Below, in pieces: positions 8,756-19,050 of a stretch of 55,326 nt of DNA. The notes beneath the pieces are model-generated. The model had not been told where the DNA came from. It saw nothing but the letters and a program-made list of their open reading frames with translations, and made no database searches. Source of the stretch: Ignavibacteria bacterium UBA2373 (GTDB lineage: Bacteria; Bacteroidota; Ignavibacteria; Kapaibacteriales; UBA961); contig DDTD01000036.1 of assembly GCA_002344005.1 (NCBI GenBank), forward strand, positions 1 to 55,326. Direction: 5' to 3'. Positions within the stretch are counted from its first letter, which is position 1, and each line of letters opens with the position of its first letter. The position numbers and the translations under genes were made by a program.

Positions 8756-9322
8756 TCAGACATTTCTTTCGATATAATCAATTAAACTGTGAATTACTTT
8801 GATGTGAATTTCTTGAGCACGATCGGCATAGTGTGAATATGGAGCACGGATTTCCACATCACATAAGTCAGCCATTTTCCCGCCATTTTTGCCGGTTAAT
8901 CCAACAATGAGCATTCCTTTACTTCGTGCAGCTTCAATTGCCTTAATAACATTTGCCGAATTTCCGCTTGTACTTATTGCTAATAAAACATCTCCTTGAT
9001 TACCAAGTGCTTCCACATATCGAGAAAAGATATATTCATAGCCATAATCATTGCCGACACATGCAATATGGGAGGGATCAGCTATAGATATTGCAGGAAG
9101 TGCTTTCCTATCATCACGATACCTGCCGGTTAACTCTTCAGCAAAGTGCATGGCATCGCACATCGAACCGCCATTGCCGCAACTTATGATTTTTTTTCCT
9201 TGCTTTATTGCATTCGACATCAATTCTCCTGCTTTTTCTATTGCAATAAAATTATTATCATCTGCAAGAAATGTTGCTAATACTTCTGATGCTTGTGCAA
9301 AATGTTGTTTAATTGTGTTCAT
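8756..9322 (-). CDS. gmhA: Sedoheptulose-7-phosphate isomerase (GmhA)
   Basis: 188 residues, the usual GmhA length. It converts sedoheptulose 7-phosphate to D-glycero-D-manno-heptose 7-phosphate, the first step of heptose supply for lipopolysaccharide. One SIS domain fills the protein: SCGNGGSMCDAMHFAEEL carries the phosphate loop and the catalytic Glu, AISTSGNSANVIKAIEAA the second phosphate loop, and EIHIKVIHSLIDYIE the catalytic His region. The ATGA overlap with the upstream rlmD indicates translational coupling. Other heptose genes are not in the window. The related DiaA protein is an alternative, but the catalytic residues favour GmhA. Confidence 0.92.
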   Translation of the reverse strand: MNTIKQHFAQASEVLATFLADDNNFIAIEKAGELMSNAIKQGKKIISCGNGGSMCDAMHFAEELTGRYRDDRKALPAISIADPSHIACVGNDYGYEYIFSRYVEALGNQGDVLLAISTSGNSANVIKAIEAARSKGMLIVGLTGKNGGKMADLCDVEIRAPYSHYADRAQEIHIKVIHSLIDYIERNV

Positions 9323-10737
9323 TGTGTGTTCCTTAATTGTAATAAAGCAATATTTTCAACATGATATGTATGTGGGAACATATCAACTGGCTGCAATGAA
9401 AGGACATCGTATTTTTCATGTAAAATTGCGCAGTCCCGTGCTTGTGTTGCAGGATTACAGCTGACATAGACAATTTTCGGTGATTCAACTGATAATAAAT
9501 GCTGCAATAACATTTCATGAATTCCTGCACGAGGCGGATCTAATATTACGATATCCGGTTTATCGCACTGTGAAAGTAATGTCATAGCATTTTTCTTATG
9601 TAAATCTTCATGGTAAAATTCAACATTGGTTATGTTATTATCATGTTTATTTACATTGGCATCAATGATAGAGCTTTCGGACAACTCAAAACCAATTATT
9701 TTTTTACCATATTTGGCAGCAGGTAAAGTAATTGATCCTGCCCCACAATATAAGTCCCATACAATATCATCACTTTTTATATCGGCGGTTTGGATAATTG
9801 CTGATATAAATGGTTCTAATTGAACAGCATTAGTTTGGAAAAATGAGAATGGAGAAATAGTAAATTCCACATCATGAATTATTTCTTTTATTGTTGTACT
9901 TCCATTAGACCATTGAATTTCACCAAATGCAACACCGGATTTCGATTCGGTCGTTGCCCATATATGGGAAGTAATATTAGGTATAATATTGAGTAACTCT
10001 GTTTTATACCATTCAATGAAATCTGATTCTTGATCATTGCTAATCGGCGAAGTAATAAGCACAATCATACATTGAGTATTGCGTCGGTCAGTACGCATAA
10101 TAACATTACGTAAAAACCCGTGATGCTCACGTGCATGGTGTGCAGTAACAGATAATTCATGTGCTTTACTACGAATAGAAGCAAGCAGTAATTGGTTTCG
10201 TGAATCGCCAATATGACAATTATCCACATCAAGCACTTTATCGAATCTACCGGGTACATGTAATCCGACAGCAAATGATGTATTGATGTTTTCATTTCCC
10301 ATCTCTTCAGCCGTTAACCATCGTGAAGCACCGAATGAGAACTCCATTTTATTGCGATAGTGAAAAGTTTTCTCTGAAGGCATTGTTTCATAAACATGAT
10401 TGAATGGTATTTTTCCAATGCGATCGAAAGCATCAATCACATGACTTTTTTTCCAATGGAGCTGTTCTTCATAGACTAAATGCTGCCACTTACAACCGCC
10501 GCAGACACCGAAATGAGAACAAGTAGCTTGTACGCGACCGGCCCCAGGTTTGATGACTTGTTTGATTGTGCCTTCAGCATATTTTGATTTGTTTTTGTGA
10601 ATTGAACACAGTACAGTATCACCCGGTATGCCGCCTTGTATAAAATGTACTTTACCTTCGTGTCGTGCAATAGAAACGCCCTCAAAACCTATTGAATCAA
10701 TGGTAAGTTCGATTTCGGGATATGATTTTTTCGCCAT
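9319..10737 (-). CDS. rlmD: 23S rRNA (uracil-C5)-methyltransferase, RlmD/RumA family
   Basis: 472 residues; transfers a methyl group from S-adenosylmethionine to C5 of a 23S rRNA uridine. An N-terminal TRAM domain (residues 5-65) is followed by an iron-sulfur cluster motif with Cys73, Cys79, Cys82 (CSHFGVCGGCKWQH) and a fourth Cys near 174. The methyltransferase core has the SAM loop DLYCGAGSITLPAA, the ILDPPRAGIHEMLL motif, and the nucleophile Cys in VYVSCNPATQARD. RlmD, RlmC or a dual-specificity enzyme cannot be told apart by eye. It overlaps gmhA by four bases and starts with ATG. Confidence 0.9.
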   Translation of the reverse strand: MAKKSYPEIELTIDSIGFEGVSIARHEGKVHFIQGGIPGDTVLCSIHKNKSKYAEGTIKQVIKPGAGRVQATCSHFGVCGGCKWQHLVYEEQLHWKKSHVIDAFDRIGKIPFNHVYETMPSEKTFHYRNKMEFSFGASRWLTAEEMGNENINTSFAVGLHVPGRFDKVLDVDNCHIGDSRNQLLLASIRSKAHELSVTAHHAREHHGFLRNVIMRTDRRNTQCMIVLITSPISNDQESDFIEWYKTELLNIIPNITSHIWATTESKSGVAFGEIQWSNGSTTIKEIIHDVEFTISPFSFFQTNAVQLEPFISAIIQTADIKSDDIVWDLYCGAGSITLPAAKYGKKIIGFELSESSIIDANVNKHDNNITNVEFYHEDLHKKNAMTLLSQCDKPDIVILDPPRAGIHEMLLQHLLSVESPKIVYVSCNPATQARDCAILHEKYDVLSLQPVDMFPHTYHVENIALLQLRNTQ

Positions 10738-10816
10738 TTTCTTTCAAATTTGTGTAAACTGACAGCGAAATTCGTAAATTAACTGATGGTAGTGGCTAAA
10801 ATTGGGGAAAAACAGA

Positions 10817-13800
10817 ATGAACTGTTCACAAAAACATCACATACCTTATAGGATTGGGGCAATCTATGTCATTGCAATTATATCACTTATTGCGCAAAGT
10901 TCGCTTCTGCGAAGTCAAGAAGTTCGTCCTTCAAGTCTTGGTAAAGAATTTATCGTATCGTTTCTCCCAAATTTTCATAACTATGTTGCTGATCCTGAAC
11001 GACGCACCAATGACTCATTGATAATATTCTGTGCGGGATTGCCCGGCACTTCAGTAGAATTTATCTATCGCAATCGGGCTGGATTGCAAAACATTACCCA
11101 ATGCACCATACCTATTGGTGGTGTATGTTCATTAGCGGTGTCATGGGTAAACTATGAATCACGGGGCTTTAACAATAGCGGTCTGAATTTTACCACAGGT
11201 GATAATGGTAGAGTGATACAGCCCTACTTTCGGATAAAAGCAGATGCCGACATTGCTGCCTATGCTCATAATCAAGCCGTCACAACAAGCGATGCTACAT
11301 TACTCTATCCCACGAAAGCTCTTGGGCAAGACTATATGATTCTCTCTTATCCTGCCGATGGGAAGTCTGCAATAAATGAGACTACAAATCAAGTAGAAAT
11401 GACGCTTTCGAGTACCCCATCCCAAGCAATAATCACCGCAAATGAAAATGATACTAAAATCACCATAAAAACAGAGATTGATTTGGTAAATCAATTCGAT
11501 TTTGCAGGAATGTATGCACGAGAATTCAGCTATACTTTACAAGAGGGCGAATCTATTCTCTTACAAACACTTATTGAACTTACCAATTTACGCGCTGATA
11601 TTTCCGGAACAACAATTCACAGTAATAAACCGATTGCAGTTTTCGCCGGACATCAACGCACCCAAGCTCCTATCCCCTCTAATTTTAATGGTTTGTCGAG
11701 AGATCATTTATTTGAGCAACTCCCTCCGATCAATCAATGGGGTTATGAGTTTTTATTATTTGGTTATCCAAAAGATTATGTACGATTTATTACCTATGAT
11801 GCCTACAGAGTAATTGCTTCAGAAGATATGACGACTATTTACAATGGTGGTCAACAAATAGCTTTCTTGAAAAAGGGGCAAGTATATGAAGGAAGATTGA
11901 CGGAACCTATGCATTTACGCTCCGATAAACCTATTCTGGTTGCTCAGATACGTGCATCCTCACAAAACAGTCAAACGAATAATGGTAGCGGTGACCCATT
12001 TTTGCTCTATGTTCCACCTAAAGATTTATATTTGAAAAATTATACTTTTTGTGCAATTCAAGGATATGGCACAGAACAAGATGCTGATCAAATGGTATAT
12101 GGTGATCATTATATCACGATTATTATTCCAACAGAGGGAATTAAGTCTTTAAGACTTGACAGTATAGAAATTGCAGCCTCTAATTTTAAATTGTTCCCTG
12201 TATTTAATTCCGGAAAAACTTGTTTGTCGTATTCCTATACTACACTTTTTGTACGTCAAGGTACTCATAGAATATTCAGCGATTATCCTTTTGCGCTTTT
12301 TTCTTTTGGCTATGGGACTGCTAATTCTTATGGTTATATTGCAGGAGTAGGCACAGGGCAGTCTTCCCCACCGACTTTTCCTCTTACTATAAGTAATGAT
12401 ACAATAATTTGTAAAGGTTCATCAGTGCAATTATTTGCTCGCGGCGGTGGTTCAAAATATACGTGGTTTCCCAATCAAAATATCTCATGTACTGAATGTA
12501 GCAACCCCATTGTCACACCTGATAATTCAATAAACTACTATGTCACAACAACAGATAGCAATAATTGTTCATATCTTGATTCAGTCAATATTATTGTGAG
12601 TAAAGTCACCTCATTAATCTCGAAAGATACAGCCGTATGTCTTGGTTCTACAGCACAATTATTTGCTGCCGGAGGTGTACGATATGAATGGACAAACAAT
12701 CAAACTTTAAGCTGTTTAACATGCCCAAACCCGATTGCAAAACCGATTAAAGATACAACCACCTATTTTGTGAGAATTTACAATGAACAAAATTGCTCAA
12801 TACTGGATTCTGTAAAAGTAACAACAAATCCGACCGATGTGAAAATAATGGGAAATAATGAAGCATGTGTCGGAGACTCGTTATTATTAAGGGCAATAGG
12901 TGCATTAGAATATGAATGGTTTACCAAAGATTCAATACTCTGTAAAAACTGCACTGAAATAGTAATATATCCTCAAAACAATACAAGAGTTTATGTTAAG
13001 GGGAGTTTGAGATTAGAATGTTACGGTATTGACTCGCTTGATATCATCGGTCGAGCGATTGCTGTAACAACAATCAATGATACTGTACTTTGCCTTGGTA
13101 AACAGCTTCAACTAACAACAAACACTGTAGCAACAAAGTATAAATGGGAGCCATCATTATTTTTATCATGTGACACTTGTAAATCTCCTATTGCAACACC
13201 TGATGCCCCAATACAATATAGAGTCACGGTCACTGATGGAATATGTTATGGTTATGACACCGTCAATATATACACGACAGAGGCGGATGTAAATATCTTT
13301 GCAGATGACACGATTATTTGCAAAGGTTCATCCACGACAATAACTGCACAAGCATCAGATAATGTTCATTATAATTGGCAACCAAAGAATAATCTCTCCT
13401 GCGATACATGCAGGGAAATACTTGTATCCCCGTCAGAAACAACAACATATATTTGCACAGTAGAATCAAAAGAACAATGTATTGCTCATGATACTATAAC
13501 TGTTTATGTTCGTTCTTGTAAAAGTAATGAAAATATAGTATTCCCTGACTTATTGACATGTGACACTGCAATACGAACCTTTAGACTTGTCAATGATAAT
13601 CCAAGTAAAAAAAACAGAATAGTCACAATTGAAGCAATTGATAATGAAAATACACCATTTTCAATACTATCTCCCTCAAAAATGATTTTTGAGCAAACAT
13701 ATAATGAATCAACAGATATTGTCTTCCTATTTTCACCTGATACTATGGGATATTTCGAGAAAACATTTCTTATTAGAACTAATGAAGATGAAGTAATCGA

Positions 13801-14530
13801 ATTAATTCTCAGTGGTAATGGAATACAAACATTTATTTCATTACAAAACAAAGACACCAATGATATTATACCGGGCGAAGTCGTTTTTGTACCCATTCGA
13901 TTTTCTAGTAAAGATTGGCAAAATATACCATCAAAAGAATATTACGTTTCAGCACAATACGATAGTCGTCATTTCTATTTTATGGGAACAATAATTAGTC
14001 CCTCTACGAATCCTTTGGAATTTACTGTTCCCATAATTGAACAAGCACAAAAAACCACAACAGTTAGTTTTACCATAAAAACTCCTTCACCCTTTAGAAG
14101 TGATATAACATCATGTATCATCCCATTCACACAATTGCTGCATGATAATAAAGTCAGTGAAATGTTTATAACGATACGTTCCGATAGTCCTAAATGTGTT
14201 TTTATTGATTCAATGAAGGTCTCGACTACTGTATTTGCCTGTTTTACTGATGGGCGATTAGTTTCTACAAGTTCTACACCATATTCATTTATGACTGAAA
14301 AACACGATGATCATTACAAGCTTTATTGCTCAATCGGACTTTCCGCACATACTGTAATACAGTGTCATTCAATAACCGGCGAAGATTACGGTAAGTTCTT
14401 TGACGCTTATACACCTGAGGGTTTATTAACCATTAATATTCCGACGTCAATCTTTAGCAGTGGTCTATACTTTATTAGTATCCATAGTGGTATATACAGT
14501 AAAACACTCCCAATCTATATTCAGAATTAA
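10817..14530 (+). CDS. Large surface protein: IgGFc-binding domain, five CxxC repeats, T9SS-like C-terminus
   Basis: 1237 residues from the ATG at 10817; a TTG five codons upstream is also in frame. A signal peptide with a hydrophobic core (IGAIYVIAIISLIAQSSLL) leads to SLGKEFIVSFLPNFHN, the start of an IgGFc-binding N-terminal domain (about residues 35-510) with the typical KPIAVFAGHQR and DHLFEQLPPINQWG motifs. Five Ig/PKD-like repeats of 75-79 residues follow (about 523-900), each with a leading Cys and a central xCxxC. After them comes a 300-residue beta-rich region and a C-terminal end (GLYFISIHSGIYSKTLPIYI) that looks like a divergent T9SS sorting domain. A paralogue starts at 29302. 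Likely adhesin or matrix-binding protein; the ligand is unknown. Confidence 0.8.
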   Translation: MNCSQKHHIPYRIGAIYVIAIISLIAQSSLLRSQEVRPSSLGKEFIVSFLPNFHNYVADPERRTNDSLIIFCAGLPGTSVEFIYRNRAGLQNITQCTIPIGGVCSLAVSWVNYESRGFNNSGLNFTTGDNGRVIQPYFRIKADADIAAYAHNQAVTTSDATLLYPTKALGQDYMILSYPADGKSAINETTNQVEMTLSSTPSQAIITANENDTKITIKTEIDLVNQFDFAGMYAREFSYTLQEGESILLQTLIELTNLRADISGTTIHSNKPIAVFAGHQRTQAPIPSNFNGLSRDHLFEQLPPINQWGYEFLLFGYPKDYVRFITYDAYRVIASEDMTTIYNGGQQIAFLKKGQVYEGRLTEPMHLRSDKPILVAQIRASSQNSQTNNGSGDPFLLYVPPKDLYLKNYTFCAIQGYGTEQDADQMVYGDHYITIIIPTEGIKSLRLDSIEIAASNFKLFPVFNSGKTCLSYSYTTLFVRQGTHRIFSDYPFALFSFGYGTANSYGYIAGVGTGQSSPPTFPLTISNDTIICKGSSVQLFARGGGSKYTWFPNQNISCTECSNPIVTPDNSINYYVTTTDSNNCSYLDSVNIIVSKVTSLISKDTAVCLGSTAQLFAAGGVRYEWTNNQTLSCLTCPNPIAKPIKDTTTYFVRIYNEQNCSILDSVKVTTNPTDVKIMGNNEACVGDSLLLRAIGALEYEWFTKDSILCKNCTEIVIYPQNNTRVYVKGSLRLECYGIDSLDIIGRAIAVTTINDTVLCLGKQLQLTTNTVATKYKWEPSLFLSCDTCKSPIATPDAPIQYRVTVTDGICYGYDTVNIYTTEADVNIFADDTIICKGSSTTITAQASDNVHYNWQPKNNLSCDTCREILVSPSETTTYICTVESKEQCIAHDTITVYVRSCKSNENIVFPDLLTCDTAIRTFRLVNDNPSKKNRIVTIEAIDNENTPFSILSPSKMIFEQTYNESTDIVFLFSPDTMGYFEKTFLIRTNEDEVIELILSGNGIQTFISLQNKDTNDIIPGEVVFVPIRFSSKDWQNIPSKEYYVSAQYDSRHFYFMGTIISPSTNPLEFTVPIIEQAQKTTTVSFTIKTPSPFRSDITSCIIPFTQLLHDNKVSEMFITIRSDSPKCVFIDSMKVSTTVFACFTDGRLVSTSSTPYSFMTEKHDDHYKLYCSIGLSAHTVIQCHSITGEDYGKFFDAYTPEGLLTINIPTSIFSSGLYFISIHSGIYSKTLPIYIQN
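12386..13515 (+). repeat. Five tandem coding repeats of about 230 bp (CxxC Ig/PKD-like domains)
   Basis: Units begin near 12386, 12622, 12847, 13070 and 13298. At protein level each reads D-x3-C-x-G then L then Y-x-W, then a Cys pair (SCTEC, SCLTC, LCKNC, SCDTC, SCDTC), then P and a strand ending in YxV. The DNA has diverged, so the repeats are old rather than recently amplified. Related repeats are common in Bacteroidetes surface proteins. Confidence 0.75.
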
Positions 14531-14555
14531 TTAAACACATTACATAGATATTAAT

Positions 14556-16757
14556 ATGGCAAAAGTAAAAGAGACATTATTTTCAAAGCTACAAAATGAA
14601 GAAGCAGATACACAAATCATCCATCAACAAGAATGGCGAAATTCTTTATTTATTCGTATCGTCATAATTTGTGTTACTTTAATCATCTGTACCCTCTTTT
14701 ATCCAAGTTTTATTCAGAACTCAGACACCGGCAATATTCATACATCAAACATCATAGGTATATTGTGGAATGAACCTACATTGATTGCAGAAAAAGATTT
14801 TGCGGTACTCAAATCACAAGATGTATATAAAGAAGAATTAGAGAAATCGTCGCAGAATGTTCTCATGGTTTTCCAAAAATCTTATAATTCACCGGAAATT
14901 GATCTTCAACGTGCATTGGCTGAAATACGATTATATTCACCGTCTCGAACTTTATCCTCAAAAAACATTGCTTTTTTAGAATCAATCCCTGTGAATGATA
15001 AAAAAGAGCACCTTATAACATTAGAAAAAGTTTTGATAAACACAGCTTCTTTATGTAATAAAAGCTACTTTGTCAATATTCCGATTTCAAATATCAAACA
15101 AAATGAAATATCTATACGAAACACTTCAAACATTGATGAAATTATCGTTTCAAAGCATAATGTTATTGATTCACAATGGATACGTGCCTATGTTGGGAAG
15201 ATTATAGTACGAGAACTTGGTGAAAATGCAATTGATGAATTGACGGATATTGTATTACGGTCACTATCTCCTACGGCTCTGTATTCCAAACAATTAACTG
15301 ATGAATCACGCGCATTGGCAATTCAATCCGTTCCCCGATATTCGACAATTATCAAAAGAGGAGAAACAATTGTTGCAAATGGGCAAAGAATAACGAAAGA
15401 AATTCAAGCAAAGCTAAACTCTTATTATAAAAGTCGTTATTTAACATTCGACAGATCAGTTTCATGGCTTATGGTGCTCGGTAATCTTGGTTACATGTCT
15501 GTTATTTATTCAATTCTGGGATTGTTTTTGTTCTTTCTCAGACCACGAATATTTAATGACAACCTACAATTACTTGGTCTTAATCTTGCAATTATAGTAG
15601 TTGCTGCCATGGCATGGACAAGTGTGATTATGCCATCAAAATTACCATTACATTATGCTGTAATTATTCCATCTTTAGCAATGATAACAGCTATTCTTTT
15701 TGATAGCCGGACAGCATTTTATACGACTCTTACAATGGCATTAACCGCAGCAGGTGTCCGAGGCAATGATTTTGATATAGGATTATCTATGTTAAGTGCA
15801 GGTATGTTGGGTGCATACACTGTACGCGATGTACAAAATAGAACTCAGATTTTTCGTTCTATTTTCTTTATATTCATAGGTTTTGCTGTTCCTATTTTAT
15901 CATTAGCATGTATCAAAATTATTGAAATTAATGTATTAATGGAGCAAATTCTTATAATTGCTTTACATTCTGCATTTGCTCCTTTAGTAACTTTTGGTTT
16001 ATTATTTGTTGTTGAACGTGCTTTCAATATTACAACCAATCTCCGTTTACAGGAATTTGACAATCTCAGTCATCCCTTATTAACAGAACTTTCAGAAAAA
16101 GCTCCGGGCACATATCAACATACTTTAACAATTGCTCGGATTGCGGAACAAGCAGCCACTGTCATCGGAGCAGATGCTCTTTTAACAAAAGTTGGGGCAT
16201 TTTATCATGATATAGGTAAAATAGCTAAAGCGGAGTATTTTATTGAGAATCAAATAAATATGGAGAACAAACATAATCGCTTACAACCAAAAAAAAGTGC
16301 TTCGATAATTCGTGATCATGTACAAGAAGGTATTGAACTTGCTCAAGAATATAAATTACCTAACAGAATCATTAATTTTATTCCAACACATCATGGCACA
16401 TTGCTCATTAAACATTTTTATGCTGAAGCAATGGAAGATGCACAAGAACAAGGTAAGGAAATTGATGAAAACGACTTCCGATATCCCGGTCCTAAACCAA
16501 ATTCAAAAGAAACGGCAATAGTAATGTTAGCCGACGTAGCAGAAGCACTTTCCAGAAGTTTAGATACTGATGATCCCGATATTATTGAAGAAGCATTAGA
16601 CAATGCATTCAGAGAAAGAATTAATGATGGACAATTTGATGAATGTGATATAACACTTCAGGATATCAATAGAATTAAAATGTCATTTATCAAAAGTCTG
16701 TCTGGTATTCATCATCATCGCATTAAATATAAAGAGTTACCACAAGAAGAAGATTAA
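14556..16757 (+). CDS. PgpH/YqfF-type 7TM-HD phosphodiesterase (candidate c-di-AMP hydrolase)
   Basis: 733 residues. One N-terminal membrane segment (about 28-48) is followed by an extracytoplasmic 7TMR-HDED domain (about 50-300), a block of membrane helices (about 305-500) and a cytoplasmic HD domain. HD-domain metal residues are visible in GTYQHTLTIARIAEQ, GAFYHDIGKIAKAEYF, SIIRDHVQEGIELA and FIPTHHGTLL, in the order found in the Listeria PgpH c-di-AMP phosphodiesterase. The gene starts 25 bases after the surface protein gene and is probably co-transcribed with it. c-di-AMP as substrate is family knowledge, not shown here. Its 3' end faces the glycosyltransferase gene with a 23-base gap and no obvious hairpin. 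Confidence 0.9.
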   Translation: MAKVKETLFSKLQNEEADTQIIHQQEWRNSLFIRIVIICVTLIICTLFYPSFIQNSDTGNIHTSNIIGILWNEPTLIAEKDFAVLKSQDVYKEELEKSSQNVLMVFQKSYNSPEIDLQRALAEIRLYSPSRTLSSKNIAFLESIPVNDKKEHLITLEKVLINTASLCNKSYFVNIPISNIKQNEISIRNTSNIDEIIVSKHNVIDSQWIRAYVGKIIVRELGENAIDELTDIVLRSLSPTALYSKQLTDESRALAIQSVPRYSTIIKRGETIVANGQRITKEIQAKLNSYYKSRYLTFDRSVSWLMVLGNLGYMSVIYSILGLFLFFLRPRIFNDNLQLLGLNLAIIVVAAMAWTSVIMPSKLPLHYAVIIPSLAMITAILFDSRTAFYTTLTMALTAAGVRGNDFDIGLSMLSAGMLGAYTVRDVQNRTQIFRSIFFIFIGFAVPILSLACIKIIEINVLMEQILIIALHSAFAPLVTFGLLFVVERAFNITTNLRLQEFDNLSHPLLTELSEKAPGTYQHTLTIARIAEQAATVIGADALLTKVGAFYHDIGKIAKAEYFIENQINMENKHNRLQPKKSASIIRDHVQEGIELAQEYKLPNRIINFIPTHHGTLLIKHFYAEAMEDAQEQGKEIDENDFRYPGPKPNSKETAIVMLADVAEALSRSLDTDDPDIIEEALDNAFRERINDGQFDECDITLQDINRIKMSFIKSLSGIHHHRIKYKELPQEED

Positions 16758-16780
16758 TATTCTACAAATTTATATTGTTT

Positions 16781-18055
16781 TTATTTAGATATGTCAATAA
16801 GATTATCAAATATTTGTGCTAATTTTCGGGTTAATTTCTCTCTATCATACATATCTCTTATTTCCTTAGAAGCAATAGGTAATATGTTAGCTTCTGCTTT
16901 TTGTAAGATTGTATGTATTGTTTTCACTAATTGAGGTACATCGTCAGGTGAAACCACACTGCCATTACATTGACGAATAATTCTTGCCATTGCTCCATTT
17001 TCCGGGACACAGCCAAGAATATGTTTTTGTGCACCGATATATTCAAATATTTTACCCGGGGTACTGCAATCATCTATCATCATTGCCCATAGGACATCCG
17101 ACTGCAAAAGTAATTCAACACATTGCTGATGAGGAAGATAACCCCATACCTTGACTATATCCGATAACCCATATTTTTCAATGAGCACTTTATGTTCATC
17201 GCGAAAAACCCCAATAAACCACAATTCAATTTTTGATTGATATTTAGGATATGTTTTCAACAATCGAGCAATTGCATCAAAGAAATATGACGGAGTTCTA
17301 TTTTCATAAAATACACCGGAATATGTAAAAATGATTTTATCCTTATTAAGACTCATATTATGAATATTATTCATAAAATACGAAGGATCATATCCTTGTG
17401 GAATCACATGAGCTTTCGAAGAGAATAAATCGTTGTAGCGCCTCATCATTGGAGTATAAATAGACTCGGCAGCAACCACAATTGCCGAAGACAAATGCAA
17501 TACTCTTTTTTCTTTTTTCTGATGTAAGTATTTATGAATTGGTGTAATGTATCGTTTAAATGGATAATCAACCCATGCATCACGATAATCGGTTATGACA
17601 GGCAATGAAAACATTGAACCAAGTTGTGTTGCAACCAAATGAGAAGTATAGGGAGGAGCCGTTGAAAACAAACAATCATAGTTATCTTCGGTTAATTCCT
17701 TTATTCCGGCTGCAAGAGCATAACGCTTCCATCCTATTTTTGTATCAGGTATGAGAAAAAATTCAGTAAGAGTAGAATAAATCTTTCTCAAATATTCTTT
17801 AGGCATTGCATAAGTCCGCTTTGCCTTTCTCATTGCATGAGGATCTATAGATTTAGTTCTAATAACACGAATTCCCAATGATTCAACTTCCTTCAACAGC
17901 TCATTATCATGCGCATAGTAACCTATATCACCTACGGTTATCACAGTAGGTTGCCAACCAAAACTCGGTAGATACTTCACAAAAGCAAGTGTTCTTTGTA
18001 CACCGCTAAGCCCTAATGGAGGGAAATAATATGCAAAGACAAGTATTTTTTTCAC
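16781..18055 (-). CDS. Family 4-type glycosyltransferase
   Basis: 424 residues from a GTG start at 18055. The N-terminus KILVFAYYFPPLGLSGVQR with a following YLPSFGWQPTVIT is typical of GT-B fold enzymes of family 4 (WcaI/RfaB-like). The C-terminal half holds the donor-binding region: FTYSGVFYENRT, ELWFIGVFRDE, VKVWGYLPHQQCVELL and the PGKIFEYIGAQKHIL loop with its conserved Glu. It should transfer a nucleotide-activated sugar to an envelope glycan or lipid; donor and acceptor cannot be read from sequence. It is the last gene of the minus-strand run that begins at 22791, with 39 bases between it and terC. Confidence 0.88.
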   Translation of the reverse strand: MKKILVFAYYFPPLGLSGVQRTLAFVKYLPSFGWQPTVITVGDIGYYAHDNELLKEVESLGIRVIRTKSIDPHAMRKAKRTYAMPKEYLRKIYSTLTEFFLIPDTKIGWKRYALAAGIKELTEDNYDCLFSTAPPYTSHLVATQLGSMFSLPVITDYRDAWVDYPFKRYITPIHKYLHQKKEKRVLHLSSAIVVAAESIYTPMMRRYNDLFSSKAHVIPQGYDPSYFMNNIHNMSLNKDKIIFTYSGVFYENRTPSYFFDAIARLLKTYPKYQSKIELWFIGVFRDEHKVLIEKYGLSDIVKVWGYLPHQQCVELLLQSDVLWAMMIDDCSTPGKIFEYIGAQKHILGCVPENGAMARIIRQCNGSVVSPDDVPQLVKTIHTILQKAEANILPIASKEIRDMYDREKLTRKLAQIFDNLIDISK

Positions 18056-18094
18056 ATTACTTTGCCATGGTATAATTCTATATTATTCCCGATA

Positions 18095-19030
18095 TCAATC
18101 ATTCTGTACTGTAGTTTCAGACTGGTGTGGAATGAGTAATGAAAGCACAACAGAACCAATAAGTATTGCTATCACAACTCCCAATGCAATCTCGATTGGC
18201 AGTTTATAAATATCGGAAATCAACATTTTTGCACCTATGAACATCAATATTATAGCCATACCTGCATTGAGATAATGAAAGATATGGACAATACCTGCCA
18301 AAGCAAAATACAAAGTTCGTAATCCCAAAATAGCAAAAATATTTGAAGTATATATAATAAAAGGATCTTTTGAAACTGCCAAGACAGCCGGAATAGAGTC
18401 CACAGCAAAGATAACATCCGTTGATTCTATAAGAATAAGGACAACAAACAAAGGTGTAGCAATAGTGTGCCCTAATCGCTTGATAAAAAACTTATCATTA
18501 TAATATTGATTCGTTACCGGTATATAGCGGCGAACAAATTTTAGTAAAGGATTTTTATCAGGTTCAATTTGTTCATCTTTATTAAAAAAAAGTTTGATAC
18601 CGGTGTAAACTAAGAAAGCTCCGAAAACATAAATAATATAATGGAAAGTGGTAATGAGAGCAACACCACCAACAATAAATATAGCCCTTAACAACAAAGC
18701 ACCGACTATTCCCCAAAAAAGAACTTTATGCTGATATTTTGCCGGAACCTTAAAATAATTAAACAATGCAAGGAAAACAAACAAATTATCTACACTTAAT
18801 GATTTTTCAATCACATAACCTGTTGCAAATTCGAATGCTAATTGCGGCGTAGAATAGTACCAAATACCAATATTAAAGATAAAAGCAAGTCCAATCCATA
18901 AAATGCTCCACAGCAAAGCTTCCTTAATTGAAATTTCGTGAGATTTTTTATTAAATACCCCTATGTCTAATATTAACATTAAAAAGACAAAAATGTGGAA
19001 TCCTACCCATAACCAAAATTCTTGAGACAT
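18095..19030 (-). CDS. alx: TerC/Alx-family membrane protein (putative Mn2+ exporter)
   Basis: 311 residues with about nine membrane helices. Diagnostic motifs are GYVIEKSLSVDNLFVF near residue 75 and IESTDVIFAVDSIPAVLAV near 205, which carry the conserved acidic residues of the LysE/TerC superfamily. Length and the SLSVDN motif fit the Alx branch, implicated in manganese export in E. coli. Alx and TerC genes often follow a yybP-ykoY Mn riboswitch, but here the gene sits 20 bases behind an ABC ATPase gene, so no riboswitch fits in front. It belongs to the operon starting at 22791. The assignment to Alx rather than another TerC branch is moderately sure. Confidence 0.88.
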   Translation of the reverse strand: MSQEFWLWVGFHIFVFLMLILDIGVFNKKSHEISIKEALLWSILWIGLAFIFNIGIWYYSTPQLAFEFATGYVIEKSLSVDNLFVFLALFNYFKVPAKYQHKVLFWGIVGALLLRAIFIVGGVALITTFHYIIYVFGAFLVYTGIKLFFNKDEQIEPDKNPLLKFVRRYIPVTNQYYNDKFFIKRLGHTIATPLFVVLILIESTDVIFAVDSIPAVLAVSKDPFIIYTSNIFAILGLRTLYFALAGIVHIFHYLNAGMAIILMFIGAKMLISDIYKLPIEIALGVVIAILIGSVVLSLLIPHQSETTVQND

Positions 19031-19050
19031 AAATAGTAAAATTATTGATA

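Noticed and set aside
16758..16780. Terminator between convergent pgpH and glycosyltransferase genes
   Set aside because: The 23-base gap has only a weak AATAT/ATATT pairing and no T-run.
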